NCBI GenBank assembly: GCA_004335835.1 | Contig: RWJK01001702.1 | Coordinates: 1 to 64,000 of the forward strand | From: Scenedesmus sp. ARA3 | Taxonomy: Eukaryota > Chlorophyta > Chlorophyceae > Sphaeropleales > Scenedesmaceae | Length of the DNA stretch: 64,000 nt | Direction of reading: 5' to 3' | Part shown: one piece after another, positions 36,355 to 48,553 of the stretch | Numbering within the stretch: the stretch's first letter is position 1 | Layout of the letters: the number at the start of each line of letters is the position of its first letter | The notes under the pieces: model-generated | What the model was told of the DNA's origin: nothing | Seen by the model: the letters and a program-made list of their open reading frames with translations, nothing else | The model's database searches: none | Position numbers and translations under genes: made by a program

Positions 36355-38241
36355 TTAGTTCCCCCCCAGCTCACGCAGTGCTGGGTCCAGGGTGACCCTG
36401 TAGAACACGATGGCCTCATCCACGTGCAGCGGGTCCTCATATGTAGTGGTGCCCGTGGTGCGCACATCAACGGGGCGCAGCATCAGGCCCTCGTCTGCGC
36501 TCACGACACAGCAGGCGCCAGAAACACATGCAGGCGGGGCGCGCAACATGGTTGGTGCGATAATGCTTGCAGGAAAGTGACAGGGCATACTCATGGTGAC
36601 AGCAGCTGGGCAGAGCAAACACGCAAGCAAAAGCAAGCTAGGATGGTGCCGTCACACCATCCCGTCCTGCTGTTGCCATCTACACACCCACACTGTTGCA
36701 TGCGTCGAAACCAATTGCGCTTCAGCCTCACCGTGGAAGGTCTCGCGCATGGCCTTGTCCAGGTCCTTGCTGCGGTGCATGTGCGCCAGCTTCACCACGC
36801 ACTGCTCGTTGGTGAGCACGATCTGGCGCAGCAGCTTGGCCAGCGGCAGCAGCGCCTCCTCAGTGTATGTGACGTCGCTGCCAAACACCCAGTCGTAGTC
36901 CTGGTCCAGCACCTGCAGGAGGCGACAGCAGCAGCAGATGCAGCAGCAGGGGATGCAAAGGATGCGGAAACAGGTGTAAGAGGTGTGTGCGAGCGACGCA
37001 GGCAGCTTGTATGTTTCTAACACAGCCAGCTTGCAGCCAAACACAGACAGCAGCTGGCTCACAGGCAGGCCTCAAACTGCGCACAGCACCTGGCACGAAC
37101 AGAAGCATCTCAAGACTGAACAGCATAGCAGTGCCTGCCGGCAGCCCCTGCCTGCCTCACCTCATCATCGGGTGCTTTCCAGTCCAGCTCCTGCACGGTG
37201 GCGCTGCCTCCTGCAGCCTCCACCAGCTCACCATTCTGCTCCACGTTCTCCATGATCTGGGGCAGGATGTCGCGCGTGTCCGTGAGCATCACGTGCGCGC
37301 CCAGGCAGGCGGCAGAGATGCCGACAATGCCTGCAGCAGTAGGAAAAAAGGTAGCAGGGACAGGCGCAGATGTGAGCTTGGTGGAACAGCCGAAACAACT
37401 GTTACCGAAACAACTGGTATGGGCTTCGTGGTAATGGTGGCACTGGGTGCCTGTGCAAGGAAACAGTAGACATGGCATGCATGCCAGAATGAGCCAAAGG
37501 TCGCCTGTGGCTATGGTAGCAAGGAATGCACGTATGCAAGAGCTTGCTGTGTGCACATGGCATGCTGGCATGCGCTGCACGCTGCTTCTTTTGTCCTGCA
37601 CACGCAGCTTCCGCCAACGGAACAGCAAGGAAACATAGCTGCGCAGCTGCTGTGCCAGCAAGCATACCTGTGCCAGAGCCCAGGTCCAGTACACGGGCGC
37701 CCTTGAGCTCCTGGGTGCGGTTCTTCACGATGTGCTGGCTCAGGCGCACGCCCGCGCTCCAGATGAGTGTGCCTGTCCCCTCAATGTCCTCCTCCTCCAC
37801 CATCTCGTGCAGGTGCAGCCCAGGCAGGCCAATCTTCTCGGCAATCTGCGAGGCAAAGAATGAGACGTCGTCAGCTGAACAGCAAACGAGCTAGCGGCTT
37901 CACATGCCTGATACTGCTGAAGGTGCGACAGCAGCAGTTTGTTCGGTTGCCAATGTTCCAGCGCTGCTCACCCTTGACTCCTCCCTCTCTAGCGACTGTG
38001 AAAGCACGGACATGAACTGTTCTGAGAACTGGACGCCCTGGGCGGTCGCTGGCCCACGACGCTGCTGGGTCATGTGCCTAGAAGGCACCACAGCAGCGCT
38101 GCGAGTTGCCTTAGACACCACATTGCAGCGCTGGCGCATGGCAGTGTTAATGGCACTCATCCTGTCTCGGCGAGGCTGGAAACAGACGAAGGACAGGTTG
38201 GACCAAGCAGCAGAAGCCAATCGCAGGCGAGATGAATGCAC
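36355..38241 (-). CDS. METTL21-like class I SAM methyltransferase
   Basis: This is a seven-beta-strand methyltransferase of the METTL21/FAM86 (MTF16) group, whose members mostly methylate lysines on non-histone proteins. Exons on the minus strand: 38241-37972, 37845-37668, 37330-37161, 36912-36732, 36494-36355; phases agree (about 312 aa). Motif I is ARVLDLGSGTG/IVGISAA. It is followed by GAHVMLTDTRDILP (post-I) and by VFGSDVTYTEEALLPL, equivalent to the D-[VI]-[IV]-Y-EE segment that defines the group. EGTGTLIWSAGVRLSQHIV precedes the fold as in METTL21 proteins. About 55 basic, S/A/R-rich residues at the N-terminus could be an organelle transit peptide if the 38241 ATG is used; a downstream ATG (RDRMSAINTAM) would remove part of it. 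The substrate cannot be read from the sequence. Confidence 0.8.
36926..36945 (-). repeat. CTG-rich acceptor tract in the methyltransferase gene
   Basis: The sense strand has interrupted CTG units just before the CAG acceptor of exon 36912-36732. Confidence 0.6.
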
Positions 38242-38623
38242 ACGAGGAAGCTTGCTGGCAAATAAAGGCCATGTGAGGGCTTTAAGAACCAGTCAGCGTT
38301 GTAGAAGCCACGGAAGCAACAGTTATCCATGGTAGGTTCGTGTTTATGGTTTGCCCCCGATACGGGACCTGCGGTGCGCTGGGTTGCCTAGCAATATGTG
38401 CATCATGTGAACAACTAGACACTGATTACTACAACCTTGTTGCACCTCCTGATCTGAAGCACCCGTGTTGATCGTACCTGCCATTTCTGCACTTTACGAG
38501 GAAAGGCTAGGCGGAAGACAACATCAACATCACGCTAGTTGTTGGATAGCATTAGTTTATCGATACCTTTGGCTACCCAGACACACGACCTTTGAGTTCT
38601 TTTTCATTTAGCAGACTGCTGCA
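38242..38623. promoter_or_regulatory. Divergent intergenic region, methyltransferase and ICT1-like gene
   Basis: These 382 bp lie between two divergent start codons. No named element is recognised. Confidence 0.4.
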
Positions 38624-41058
38624 GTGGGGTTACTGAGCAGCCCACTATCTTCTGCTGGTCAAATGCTGGGCACATTGATCAAGTCAACTGTACCACGCTG
38701 CTTACGTGCCTCAACCCAGCGTGCGCATGTGCTATCTGGCAGCTGCTGCAGCCTGGTAGTGCCTGCTGTAGCAGGTGGCCCGTGGGCTGCCAGGCAGTCG
38801 CTGCGCTGCTACAGCAGTGCAGAGGCTGACACAAGCGCATCAACAGCGTCTACAGCGCCCAAAAAGTACAACCTTCGCCCAATTGGCAAAGGTGTGCATC
38901 AGTGCAAATGCAGGAGGGCTGCTTTCTGACCTGCAGCGGCAGCGACCTGGCTTCCACCTGCTACCACACACCTCGCTGCATGCATGTAGTGTGGGCACCC
39001 AATGAAACTGTAACACGTGTTTAGTTTAGCGGCTGCCTGTCCTGCAAGTTGGCGCTGAGTGGTCCATGCATGCTTGCAGGATGCATTCAGTCGGCCTCAC
39101 CTGCTGCTAGGCCTGACACCTCTATCGTGCTTGATCTCACCACGAAACATTGCTGTTCATGCATGCATGCACGCACGCTTGCAGACGATGTGGAGTTCAG
39201 CTTTGCACGTTCTGGCGGCGCGGGAGGGCAGAACGTCAACAAGGTGACACGCCGCTGCTGCACTGCCAGGCTAACAGGCCGACAGCTGTGCAGCAGGCCT
39301 GGGCTGCACACAGCAGCAGCACTGCAGCACTGCAATAGTTTTCTTCTTGCGATTTAGGCACAAGAATGACTGCACGCAGAACTTGCATGGCGGCCATCAT
39401 GCACTGTTGAACAGGGTCATGCCCAGCGTGCAGGCAGCATCACGCACCATGTGCTGGCGCCGCAGCACCAGCAATGCGCGTGTTGCACAGGTTTGCACCA
39501 TCGTCAGTATCCTTGCACCCACCAGCTTGCAACCTGCTTGTCAACACTGCAACACGCTTGCCCCATGCTTGCATGTTCCACACACAAACTTACATCATCT
39601 CTATGTCTACAGCACACTCGCTACCCAGCAGTTTGTAGTGCAGCTGGTCCAGCTGATGTCATATGCTCCTTCCTAACTCAACTACAAGGGCCAACTGCTG
39701 CGGCTCTGCTTGTACCTGCTTGCTGCACCTCATGCTGTTTGCTGTGCAGGTCAACACCAAGGTTGATATGCGCTTCGACATAGCCAAGGCAGATTGGATC
39801 CCAGATGAGGTGAAGGATGCCATCCGGCAAAAGGTGGGCGGCAGCAGCCCTGGCGGGTTCTTGCATGGCACAGGGTGCTGGCATCAGCACTGTGTGCGTG
39901 CAGGCACATAACGTGCAGAGTTGTACAAAGGACTGCCAGCGCAAGCTGACTTCCAGCATACGGCAGACGAGCAGCTCACAACTTAGGCCGGCAGCACCTG
40001 GCTGGCTGCTATGCATAGCCCACTACATGTCCATTGCTTGTCAGGCAGCAGTAACGTAGGCAGCAGCTCACATTTGGAGCTCTTGATGCATTTGGGTCAA
40101 CCACGCGGCATGTTGCTGTTGTTGCTGCCATTGCAGGAAAAGAACCGGTTTACAAAGGATGGCACACTGTTTCTTACATCCACCCGGCACAGAACACAAA
40201 GGTATGCAGCGGTCTCATGCCGTGCTGCCGACAGCAATTAGCACCTGGCAGCGGATAAACCCACACGTTTTTGCACAACACCAGACAATTGCTGCAGTGC
40301 ATCTCATCCGGCGCCAGGGTATGTCCTGTGCATATTCCTGCAGGTGCTGCAACACTGCTTCTGCTGCTTGCTGTAACACTGCTGCAATCGCTTGCTGCTG
40401 CTGCAACCTCTGCTGCTGCGCAGCCAGAACCTGGATGACTGCCTGAGCAAACTGCAGGCCATGCTGGATGCCGGGGTGGAGGCAGTCACACCGAAAGAGA
40501 TTGACCCGGAGACAATCAAGAGGGTCAAGGCAGCGTGAGTTTGCAGCAGCAGCAGCAGCAGCAACAGCGACAGCAGCAGCAGCAGCAGCAGCACTTGGCA
40601 GAGGGTGTTGCTACCCAAAGGCTTCGTGGTAGCTGCTGTGGCTGCATTGCAGTGCGCTTGGGTTGCCTGGGTTGCAAGGCGCCTCTTGTGAATGTAAAGG
40701 CAGTGACTTGTTTAACTGGAGACAGCACTGCAAATGTGCATGCCAAAAGTCGATACAGAAAGCTCCACCAGCCGGCATTAGAAGCATAGTCAGATTCTAG
40801 GATACTATGCAGCAGGTTTGTAGAGGAGGCAGTACACAATCAGCTCTGTGCCTTGTTTCACGCGCAGAGCACCTGTCGCGGCATGCGTCCGCGCGTGTTG
40901 TACAGTACCTGTGTAAGAACGAACGTTGTGCTGACGCACTTGCTGCTGTGCTTTGCTGTGTGTGCTGCAGTATCAAGGCAGGCAATGAGCGGCGACTAGA
41001 CACCAAGAAGAAAGATGCCAAGAAGAAGACAGAGCGGCGCAGGAAGGACTTTGACTGA
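38624..41058 (+). CDS. ICT1/ArfB-type peptidyl-tRNA hydrolase (codon-independent release factor), organellar
   Basis: This protein releases peptides from stalled ribosomes, probably in mitochondria or plastid. Exons: 38624-38891, 39185-39243, 39750-39833, 40137-40201, 40424-40534, 40971-41058; phases agree (about 224 aa). The catalytic GGQ loop is present in FSFARSGGAGGQNVNK/VNTKV. It is followed by the typical FTKDGTLFLTSTRHRTQ and SQNLDDCLSKLQAML segments and a lysine/arginine-rich tail (KKKDAKKKTERRRKDFD) like the tail ICT1/ArfB inserts into the empty mRNA channel. There is no codon-recognition domain, which excludes a classical RF1/RF2. The first roughly 80 residues are rich in S, A, R and C with few acids, as expected for an organelle targeting peptide. 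The first exon also overlaps no other reading frame of note. Confidence 0.9.
40541..40592 (+). repeat. CAG run near the donor of an ICT1-gene intron
   Basis: Starting 7 nt after the donor at 40534, CAG units with a few CAA/CGA interruptions run for about 50 bp. The same intron ends in CTG-containing sequence before its CAG acceptor (40970). Confidence 0.85.
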
Positions 41059-43605
41059 GGCAGCATATAGGAGCATCTGTGTCGAAGCTTTGGGTCAAGG
41101 TTTGTTGGCCATGGCATCACATGCTGTGCACTGCATGCAGTGTGCAGCAGATTGCTTGCTGCTGCAGCGCCGGGCAGTGATGTTTCTGCGTCCATGCAGC
41201 ATGGATCTTGCACTGGAGGCTCTGCATGTTTGGGCACAACAACGCACTGGAACCCAGCATTTGTTAATGCGAAAGCACTTCAGGCGGTAGAATACCTTGG
41301 ACTGCACATTACTACATGGACTGCAGCAGCCTGTGTGCACGGTATGCTGTATATGGGCAAGGCACTGAAACGAGTGTGCCACCACTGAGCGTGCTCGCTA
41401 CACGACCAGTGGCTTCACATGCTGCATAGCACAGTGCATGCATGCACTGCACTGCGCAGCTGCAACATCAGCAGTTCTGCGTTGGTGGGCAATTGCTTGA
41501 CACCCTTCATCCAATCAATAATGCGAACCGTTATTTGTCGGATCACTTGAGCGAGACTCCCAGTGGATCGGAGGCTTTGCCATTCCTTGCGGGGACGTTG
41601 TCACGTAGAAGGTGAAGTTCTGCGTCAGCATGCATGTCACGGCACGCAAGCGTGCGGTGATTAATACACGACACACACCACATGAGGCAAAGTGCTTCTT
41701 GGAACCAGCGTAGACATACATCAAGCATCGTCAGGTCCACGCACACATCCACGCTGTGCCAACGCGGCAAATCCTCGCAGTGAATCAGCATGCTCGAACA
41801 GCCAGCTACTAGTCAGTTTTGACAAGTCACATTGCCCAAACATTTACATCATACCTGATCCTCAGGATGCAGAGGCTAGCAGACATTGCACGTCGTGCTG
41901 CAGTTGCCATGGCCAGAAAGGGAGCAGGGGTCCACAGCATGCAGCAGCGGGTGCCAGCTGCGTCCATGCAGATGCCTAAAGCAGCGACGAGAGCTCCTTT
42001 GCCTTCGTTGTCAGCAGCTCTGCAAGAGGAGCCCTGCGACATCTCTGCACACCTGCCGCTGGTGCGCCTGGCCAGCATAGAGGCAGCAGGCACTACAGTT
42101 CCCATCCCTGTAGCAGATCAAAGGCTGGCGCAGAGAAAGCCAAGACAGCAACGCTGCTGACAAGTTCTTCGGGAGATGGGATAGCTGGCAGCTCACGGAT
42201 AAAAACAAGTGGACGACAGGACCAAAAGGGAAAGCCGTACGGACAGGAGGGGAGCAGCTGTGGGAGCAGCACAAGCAGCAGCAACAAGTACATGCGGGTG
42301 CACAGCAGCGCTGCAGCACAACATCATGATGTGTGTGGTCATTCAGTCACTGCTGCTGGCACTGCAGCAGCGCTGTGCTGTTTCCCAGCGCGGCTGCATC
42401 GATGTTGTGTATGCAAATTGCAGCGTTGCCGCCAGTCGCCTCAGGTGCAGCATCTGTGATCGCATACCAGCAACAAGTTTTCAGTTTCAGTGCATCTAGC
42501 TTCCTGGGCAGATGGGTCAAATCGTGCAGTAGATGAGTTTCTGTAGCCAGCGTGGAAGGCTGGTGCCATCTGTCTGTGCCAAGAACGCTAGCTGGCTGCC
42601 ATCTGTAGCCACTGGATGTGTCAGACGCATGTGTGGTGTGATTTCATGTGCCTTTGTACATGTGTACTTTGCACATGCTGCGCCTTTGCATAGTTGTACA
42701 GCCTTCTCTGGTTGCACAGGCTGGCAACAGCCAGGTTGTGTTTTGCTGAATGTCGTGAGCTACTGGGGGCATGTAGAGTGAATGCAAAGCTTCTGCATAT
42801 TGGCTGCGTTGCTCCGAGATGACGCTGTTGACAGCCTGCTTGGTACAAGTGTGTTCTGCTCCGCAGCCGTATGATAAGGGCACTGCGGCAACCATATGAT
42901 ATGGGCTTTGCTAAAGCATGGCATGTTGTGCGTTGGCACGGTGCCAATGGCACCGACGCAGATGCACATATGTGGCATGCCAGATGCCCTGCACTGGGTA
43001 CGCTGTGATTGGCAGCTGGTTGCTTGGCCGGGGTTTTTACATAGACCCAGCTTGCCTGGCTCGACCATGGCTTGTACTGCCGTGAACTGCTGTGGCCTGT
43101 TTGGATGCTGGCAGCTAGTGTTGCAGTAGAATGTCATAGTGGCGACCTGCACTGCAGACTGCAGCAGCAAGCGATTTTGATACAGCATGCTGGCACCCAG
43201 GGTTGATCATTGCTGCCTCTTCATGTTGCTATGATGACACGTCATTTAGAGACCAGCCCTCACAGGGTAGTGCGAGTATTTCGGACCTGTACGTTAACTT
43301 GTAACCGCTGCAGGAGCGCTCCTGTGCCAAGTTGACTGTACTGCCCACAGCAGGGCTGGCAGAGACCCGGCCCTGATCTCCAGCTTGTTACAGAGCAGCA
43401 CTGCGCGTCGCCACACAAACCTCCCTGTACGAGCTACAAAGGAGGTGCAGGTAACACACATTGCATGAAGATTTGTTTGTTACCAGATGTCAACCACAAT
43501 GATACACATGACAAAGGAGGCAAGCAGCCTACCAAGGATGCAGTATGGCCTCTGGGTCGGTGGCCTGGCTAGCTTGTGCAGGCTTACAACAACCCCTGGC
43601 TACGT
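41059..43605. other. Convergent intergenic region, no recognised gene
   Basis: A plus-strand open frame at 41819-42160 (113 codons, R/A/Q-rich, containing MARKGAGVHSMQQRVP) is the best coding candidate. It has no recognised homology, no splice partners and no clear codon pattern, so I do not call it a gene. Poly(A)-type TGTAA motifs occur on the plus strand at 43300-43304 and on the minus strand at 43584-43588. Confidence 0.35.
43584..43588 (-). terminator. TGTAA poly(A)-type signal of the SET gene
   Basis: The minus strand reads TGTAA about 18 nt after the SET-gene stop codon. This is close but plausible for a green alga. Another minus-strand TGTAA lies near 43386. Confidence 0.4.
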
Positions 43606-43672
43606 CTACCGCCCAGCAGAAGGCGGTGGCCTCTTGCCACCTCCTTCGCTGCCCTTCCCACGCGCTGCTGAG

Positions 43673-43717
<45 letters not shown>

Positions 43718-44789
43718 GGCTGCTGTGTCAGGGGCCGCTTCACAAAGGCCTTCCCACCTGCAACAAACAAGCTGCTGACAGGCCTGCCAGCCGCCCTGCC
43801 AGCCTGCACACTGCTGCCACCAGCGCCGCTGCTGCTGCTGCTGCCGGGCTGTGGCTTTGCCGGTGACTGCGGCGCATCTGCACGCAGCTGCTGCTGCCGC
43901 TGCTGCTGTTGCTGCTGCTGCTCAGGCAGGCTGCCACCAGCTGCAGGCCCCTCCTGCAGCCATGCTGCCAGTGGCATCTCACTCACATCCACATCAACCT
44001 CATCTGCTTCTAGCACCAGCTCACCAGCAGCAGCAGCAGCACGGCCAGCTGCACTGCCTGCTGCATTTGATGCTGACGCGCCAGACTCCTGCTGCTGCTG
44101 CTGGGCAAGCAGCTGCGCCTCAAACATCTGCTGCTGCAGCTGCTCTGGTTGTAGCGCTGCAGCATACCCAGTGAACTGCTCCAGATCCTGCCGAACCTCT
44201 TCTGCGCTGCGCTGCTTCACCAGCATCTCATCTGGCAGCACATCACCGTTGTCATCTGCATTGTCATAAACGTCATCTAACATCTCATCTGTCACTTCCA
44301 GCACCTCATCAGCTTGAAGCTCCAGCGCATTCGCAATGCTGTCAACTTCTTCATCGTCATCTTCAGCACGAACGTCACTGCTGCCTGCCGTTGCTGCTGC
44401 TGCTGCATCGCCAGCCAGCCCCTCCTGCTTCTGCTTTGCTGCTGGTGCCCCATCTGCTGCAGCAAGTGCCAGCCGCGCACGTGTAGCGGCTGCTGCAGCT
44501 GGCGCAACAAGGCCCAGCCGTGACGCAGACAGCTGCAGCGCCCACTGCTGCGAGGATGCGATCAGCCGCTCTGCTACTGCAGACTGCATAGGTCCGTAGC
44601 GCTCCTGCACCACCTGCAGCAGCCAGTGCAGCAACACAGCACCACACCAACAGCCGTCAAAAACAGGCAGAACCAACAACTTCCCAATCAGCCGCCATCG
44701 GCTGAAAGCGAAACAACACGGCATGCACTGGACAGTGCATCCCTGCTCGTTCCTGAACGACCGCCTCTGCAGCTAAATCCATACCGGCA

Positions 44790-44821
<32 letters not shown>

Positions 44822-46138
44822 ACCTTGTCACTCTCACCCGCAGCAGCCCTGCCGCAGCAGCATGCACACGCGTGTCCTCATCGTCCCACGCCTCCTGGCT
44901 GGCCACCAGTAGGCAGGCAGCACCAAGCAGGTGTGCGCTGCCACCTGGCGCAGCAGTGCCAGCCACCTCCATGGCAGTGCCAACAGTGGCCAGGCTGCTG
45001 AGGGCAGCGGGTGACACAGCCATACGTGCGGCGGCCAGCAGCGCGTGCGCCTGCAGCAGCAGCAGCGGCAGCAGGCCAGTGATGCACATCCTGTGACCTG
45101 GTGTGCACAGTTTGATTCGACACCATGACCTTGCATTGAAGATGTCTGAGCGGCTGGCAGCAGCCAGTGTAGCACGCCTGCCAGCTGGTTTACACCGTGT
45201 TCCTGCCAGAGCTGAGGCGTCTTGACCAAACCTAATAACCAAACTACAACAGCCTGATGCATGGATAGCCCCGCACCTGGTAGATGGCGGCGTGCGCCCA
45301 TGCAGCCAGTCTGCTGCATCATTGTCATTTACAGTGAATGCAGGTCTCCAATCAAACATTTCCAAGACTCAAACAAAAAATAATAATATAAATAGAACAC
45401 ATCCTCACAGCTCACCTGGTATATTGAGGCGTGTGCCCATGCAGCCAGCCGGGGCTGCACAGTGGGTGTGTCTACCTGGCGCTCCAGCTGCAGCACCACA
45501 GCACGCAGCGGCTCAGCAGCAGCAGCCAGCGCTGCGCCGTCGCCTGCTGCGATGGCGGCTGACACTTGAGGCCCTAGGCGCGCTGCCAGCGCGTTGGCGG
45601 ACTGCTGCGTAACCTGCACGCCGCGGCCTAGGCCGGCCTCGCCCACGCAGCGCTCACACCTGTGACACAAGATATAAAAGGGTGTAGCATGTTAAATGAC
45701 TGATGCGGCAGGGTGGCAAAACCAGATGAGCGATGATAAACGTGGCAGGGATGGTTATCAAGGCGTGCAGAGCGGCAGTCACTGCAAGCCAAGGACCCCC
45801 TGATAGCTTGGGGCCATTGCTGCCATGCCATCGGCTGCTGCTGCCGCGCGTAGCCAGCGTACACCGCATATGCACTGCACCAACAAGCAAGCACACTCAA
45901 GCGTACAGCAGCAGCAGCAGCGCTCGCCCTCACCTGCACCTGAAGCCCCATCGTTGCAGCAGCGCTGCCTGCCGGCGCTCACGCGGCACCAGGCTGCCCT
46001 CCACACCCGGTGCCAGGTAGTCCAGCGTCACTTCGTCACCCGGTGACATCTCACTCACTGCGCGCACCAGCACAAAAGGGCCCTCACCAGGCTGACTGGA
46101 CACAGCCATGAGGCCGCTGCCTGGGGCAGTGAGGGGTG

Positions 46139-46181
<43 letters not shown>

Positions 46182-46891
46182 AGATGGTCTTGCAGAGCTT
46201 GGGGGTTTACGGCTGGGACCAGAGCTGCCTTGAGGTTTAGCCCAGCGGTTCATTGGGCCGCTGCGCGCGCCTGCTGCTGGCGATGCTGCTGCGCTGCTAC
46301 TGCTGCTGCGGGCTGAAGCTGCTCCCCTCCGCAGCTGCGCAGCTTTGGCGGCTGCTGCTTGCTGCTGCTGCTGTGACGCCAGCAGCTTCTGCTGCTGCTG
46401 CTGCTCTGTTGCGGTCGGCACACCGCCTACCAGCACTGCCACTGCGTTGGCTGCACAGGAGTGGTTGAAGGCAGTGAGCAGCGGCCACAGGCCTGTCACA
46501 GCCGCCGGCCTGTCTCCCCTGCTGCTGCAGGCTGGCAGATCCTGGCTCATCTCTGCTAGGGCATTGCGGATCACCAGTGCAGTCAACCTGGCAGCCGGCA
46601 CCACAGCAGCAAGAAGCAGAGGCAGCAGGTGAGCAGGCATACGACAACATGCTTGTGACAGGCAGAGCATGGCTGTCACTATTACCCACAGAAAGACCAA
46701 CGCTACTGTGTAAAATTGCGACACTCGGCAGCCAATCTCACCGTTCAGGCGGCATGTCTAGGCGCCGCACTCTGCTGAGGCCGCCTGCCGCTGCGGCTGA
46801 AGAGCTGCTGCCGCCCCGGCTACGAAGCATCCTGCCTCTGCCGCTGCTGCTCAGCAGGCCAGCTGCAGGCCCAGCAGCACTGCTGCCATCA

Positions 46892-46922
<31 letters not shown>

Positions 46923-48254
46923 AGGTGCACTCCAGGAACTCAAGCAAGTCCGGTGTGCGGCGGCGCTCCTCGCTGCTGCTCGCTGCACTCACAAGGCTGC
47001 GGCCTACCCTGCGCTTGCTGCTGCTGCTGCTGCCACGGCTGCTGGCGCCACCCCATGGATCGCCGTTGACTTCCTCATCATCCTCTGCGAGATGATCTTC
47101 TTCATTGTCCCAGCCCAGCCGCCCCTCAGCTCGCAGCTGCTGCTGCATGCGCTTCAGCGCAGCGCTCTGAGACAGCGGAAGGCTGCTAACAGGCACGCCA
47201 GGGCCAGCCGTTGACGCCTCTACCTCTGCTGCTGCCCGCAGCAGCCGATCCTGCTGCACCTGCTGCTGCTTCTGCTGCTGCCGCTGTGCATGCTCCTCCT
47301 CCAGCATTGGCAGCGAGCACAGGCTGTGCAGGACGTCAGTTTGTAAGCTGTTATAACAGCTGTTACTAACATGTCTGATTAGCTGCTCCAGGCGTGGCGG
47401 CTGGCCTGGTGGGCCGGAGACCCAAGCCAGTGGCGGGCAGATTGCCAGCAGCTGGCCTTTCTGAATGGGCTGGGACGCTACGAGGCCATAGCCCTTGCCT
47501 GCGATGTGGATATGTCGCAGATATGTAGGTAAAAGTGAACAATTGTTGGTTAAGGTATGCAGCCAAGCGGCAGGTGGCAGCTGCTTGACCTGGCTGTTTG
47601 AGCGGTGTATGGCTGAGTAGTGCTGGGTAGTGCTTGCACCATCATACGCAAGAAACTCCACAGGGGGGCTGTACAACAGACGACGCAGCAGCATCGCTGA
47701 AGGGCAGTTCAACAGAGCAGGGAAGCCCAGTTGCTGCGCTGCAAGCACTGGGTACAAGGCCACCCAGAACTACTGCACATATGCACCACCACGCAGCTAC
47801 AGTAAGCTCATAACACACCTTCCATGTAGCGAAGCTCCAGCTGCTGTGCTATATGTGCTTGAGGGAAGTCCTTTGAGACATAGAGCTTGTTCACTTCTGT
47901 CAGCAGAGGACCAGACTCGCCAGCCTGCTGCTGCTTGCCCAGACCCATGCGCTGCACAGCTGCCTGTATGTCCTCTTCATCATCCCAGACCTCCCTTGTG
48001 CGCTCTGCTAGGTCGTCGTTGATTTGGCGGTACATGCTTGCTGCCACATAGCGGCTGCTGCTGTTGCTGCTGCCTCTGCTGCTGCAGCCAGGCTTGATTG
48101 GGACCAAGAAGCCATGACGGTTATGCCGAGGAGCATTGCTTCTCGTGATGGTTCTACATCTACGTAAAGAATTACTTTGTAAAAACATGGCTGCGCTGCA
48201 GACTGTGCGGGTCGAGCTCTGTCCCGGCGTGGCCACCCAAGGCAGCCGCTTCAC
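43606..48254 (-). CDS. SMYD-like SET-domain methyltransferase with long low-complexity C-terminus
   Basis: This is a protein-lysine methyltransferase with a split SET domain. Exons on the minus strand: 48254-47819, 47738-47640, 47498-46742, 46587-45934, 45659-45416, 45050-44838, 44613-43606; phases agree (about 1136 aa). The SET N-part is FLAYDG/KGYGLVASQPIQKG. After a long Q/S-rich insertion come TAFNHSCAANAV (the NHSC motif), SPGDEVTLDYL and a cysteine post-SET, RWGFRC/RCERC, as in SMYD proteins. No MYND zinc finger is seen, which is unlike animal SMYDs. The last exon contains acidic and poly-Q stretches and ends in a basic G/P/S tail. The N-terminus is basic (MFLQSNSLRRC) and could be an organelle signal. 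If the second ATG at 48188 is the start, the protein loses 22 residues. Target unknown. Confidence 0.8.
44791..44822 (-). repeat. CAG run near a donor in the SET gene
   Basis: On the sense strand, about nine CAG units begin roughly 16 nt after the donor that follows exon 45050-44838. Confidence 0.8.
45277..45312 (-). repeat. Relic copy of a SET-gene exon 3' edge and donor
   Basis: The genuine exon ends at 45416 with LAAWAHASIYQ and a gtgagc donor. A copy 139 bp further into the intron reads LAAWAHAAIYQ in the matching frame, again directly followed by a donor (gtgcgg) at 45277. It has no open continuation upstream, so it looks like a duplicated junction. Confidence 0.75.
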
Positions 48255-48553
48255 TCGAGCATTGATCCAGATGAAACTACCCTAAGTATTAACAGTGTTG
48301 ACTGTGCTGAGTACATAAGTTACGACACGATCAGGAGGGTTCGTACGTGCTGTCACCACAGCTGTCAGTGTGAGCCGTTTGTGACAGTTCGGTAGCTGTG
48401 CAGCCGATCAGCGGCCTTGAGAGGTGACAACGTGAATTTCCAGCATTACTATGTGAGGTTCTTGTGGTTGGTACAGGCTCCTGGTATCCGAGAACAGCTG
48501 GTACAACAACTGCTGCTGCTAGCTTGTGTCTGTACTTCACATAGCACGCCACT
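48255..48553. promoter_or_regulatory. Divergent intergenic region, SET gene and chloroplast methyltransferase
   Basis: About 300 bp separate the two most upstream starts. This is the shortest divergent promoter in the window. No element is recognised. Confidence 0.35.

Noticed and set aside
41819..42160. Possible small gene (113 codons)
   Set aside because: There is no recognised family, splice context or clear codon bias, and open frames of this length are common here by chance.
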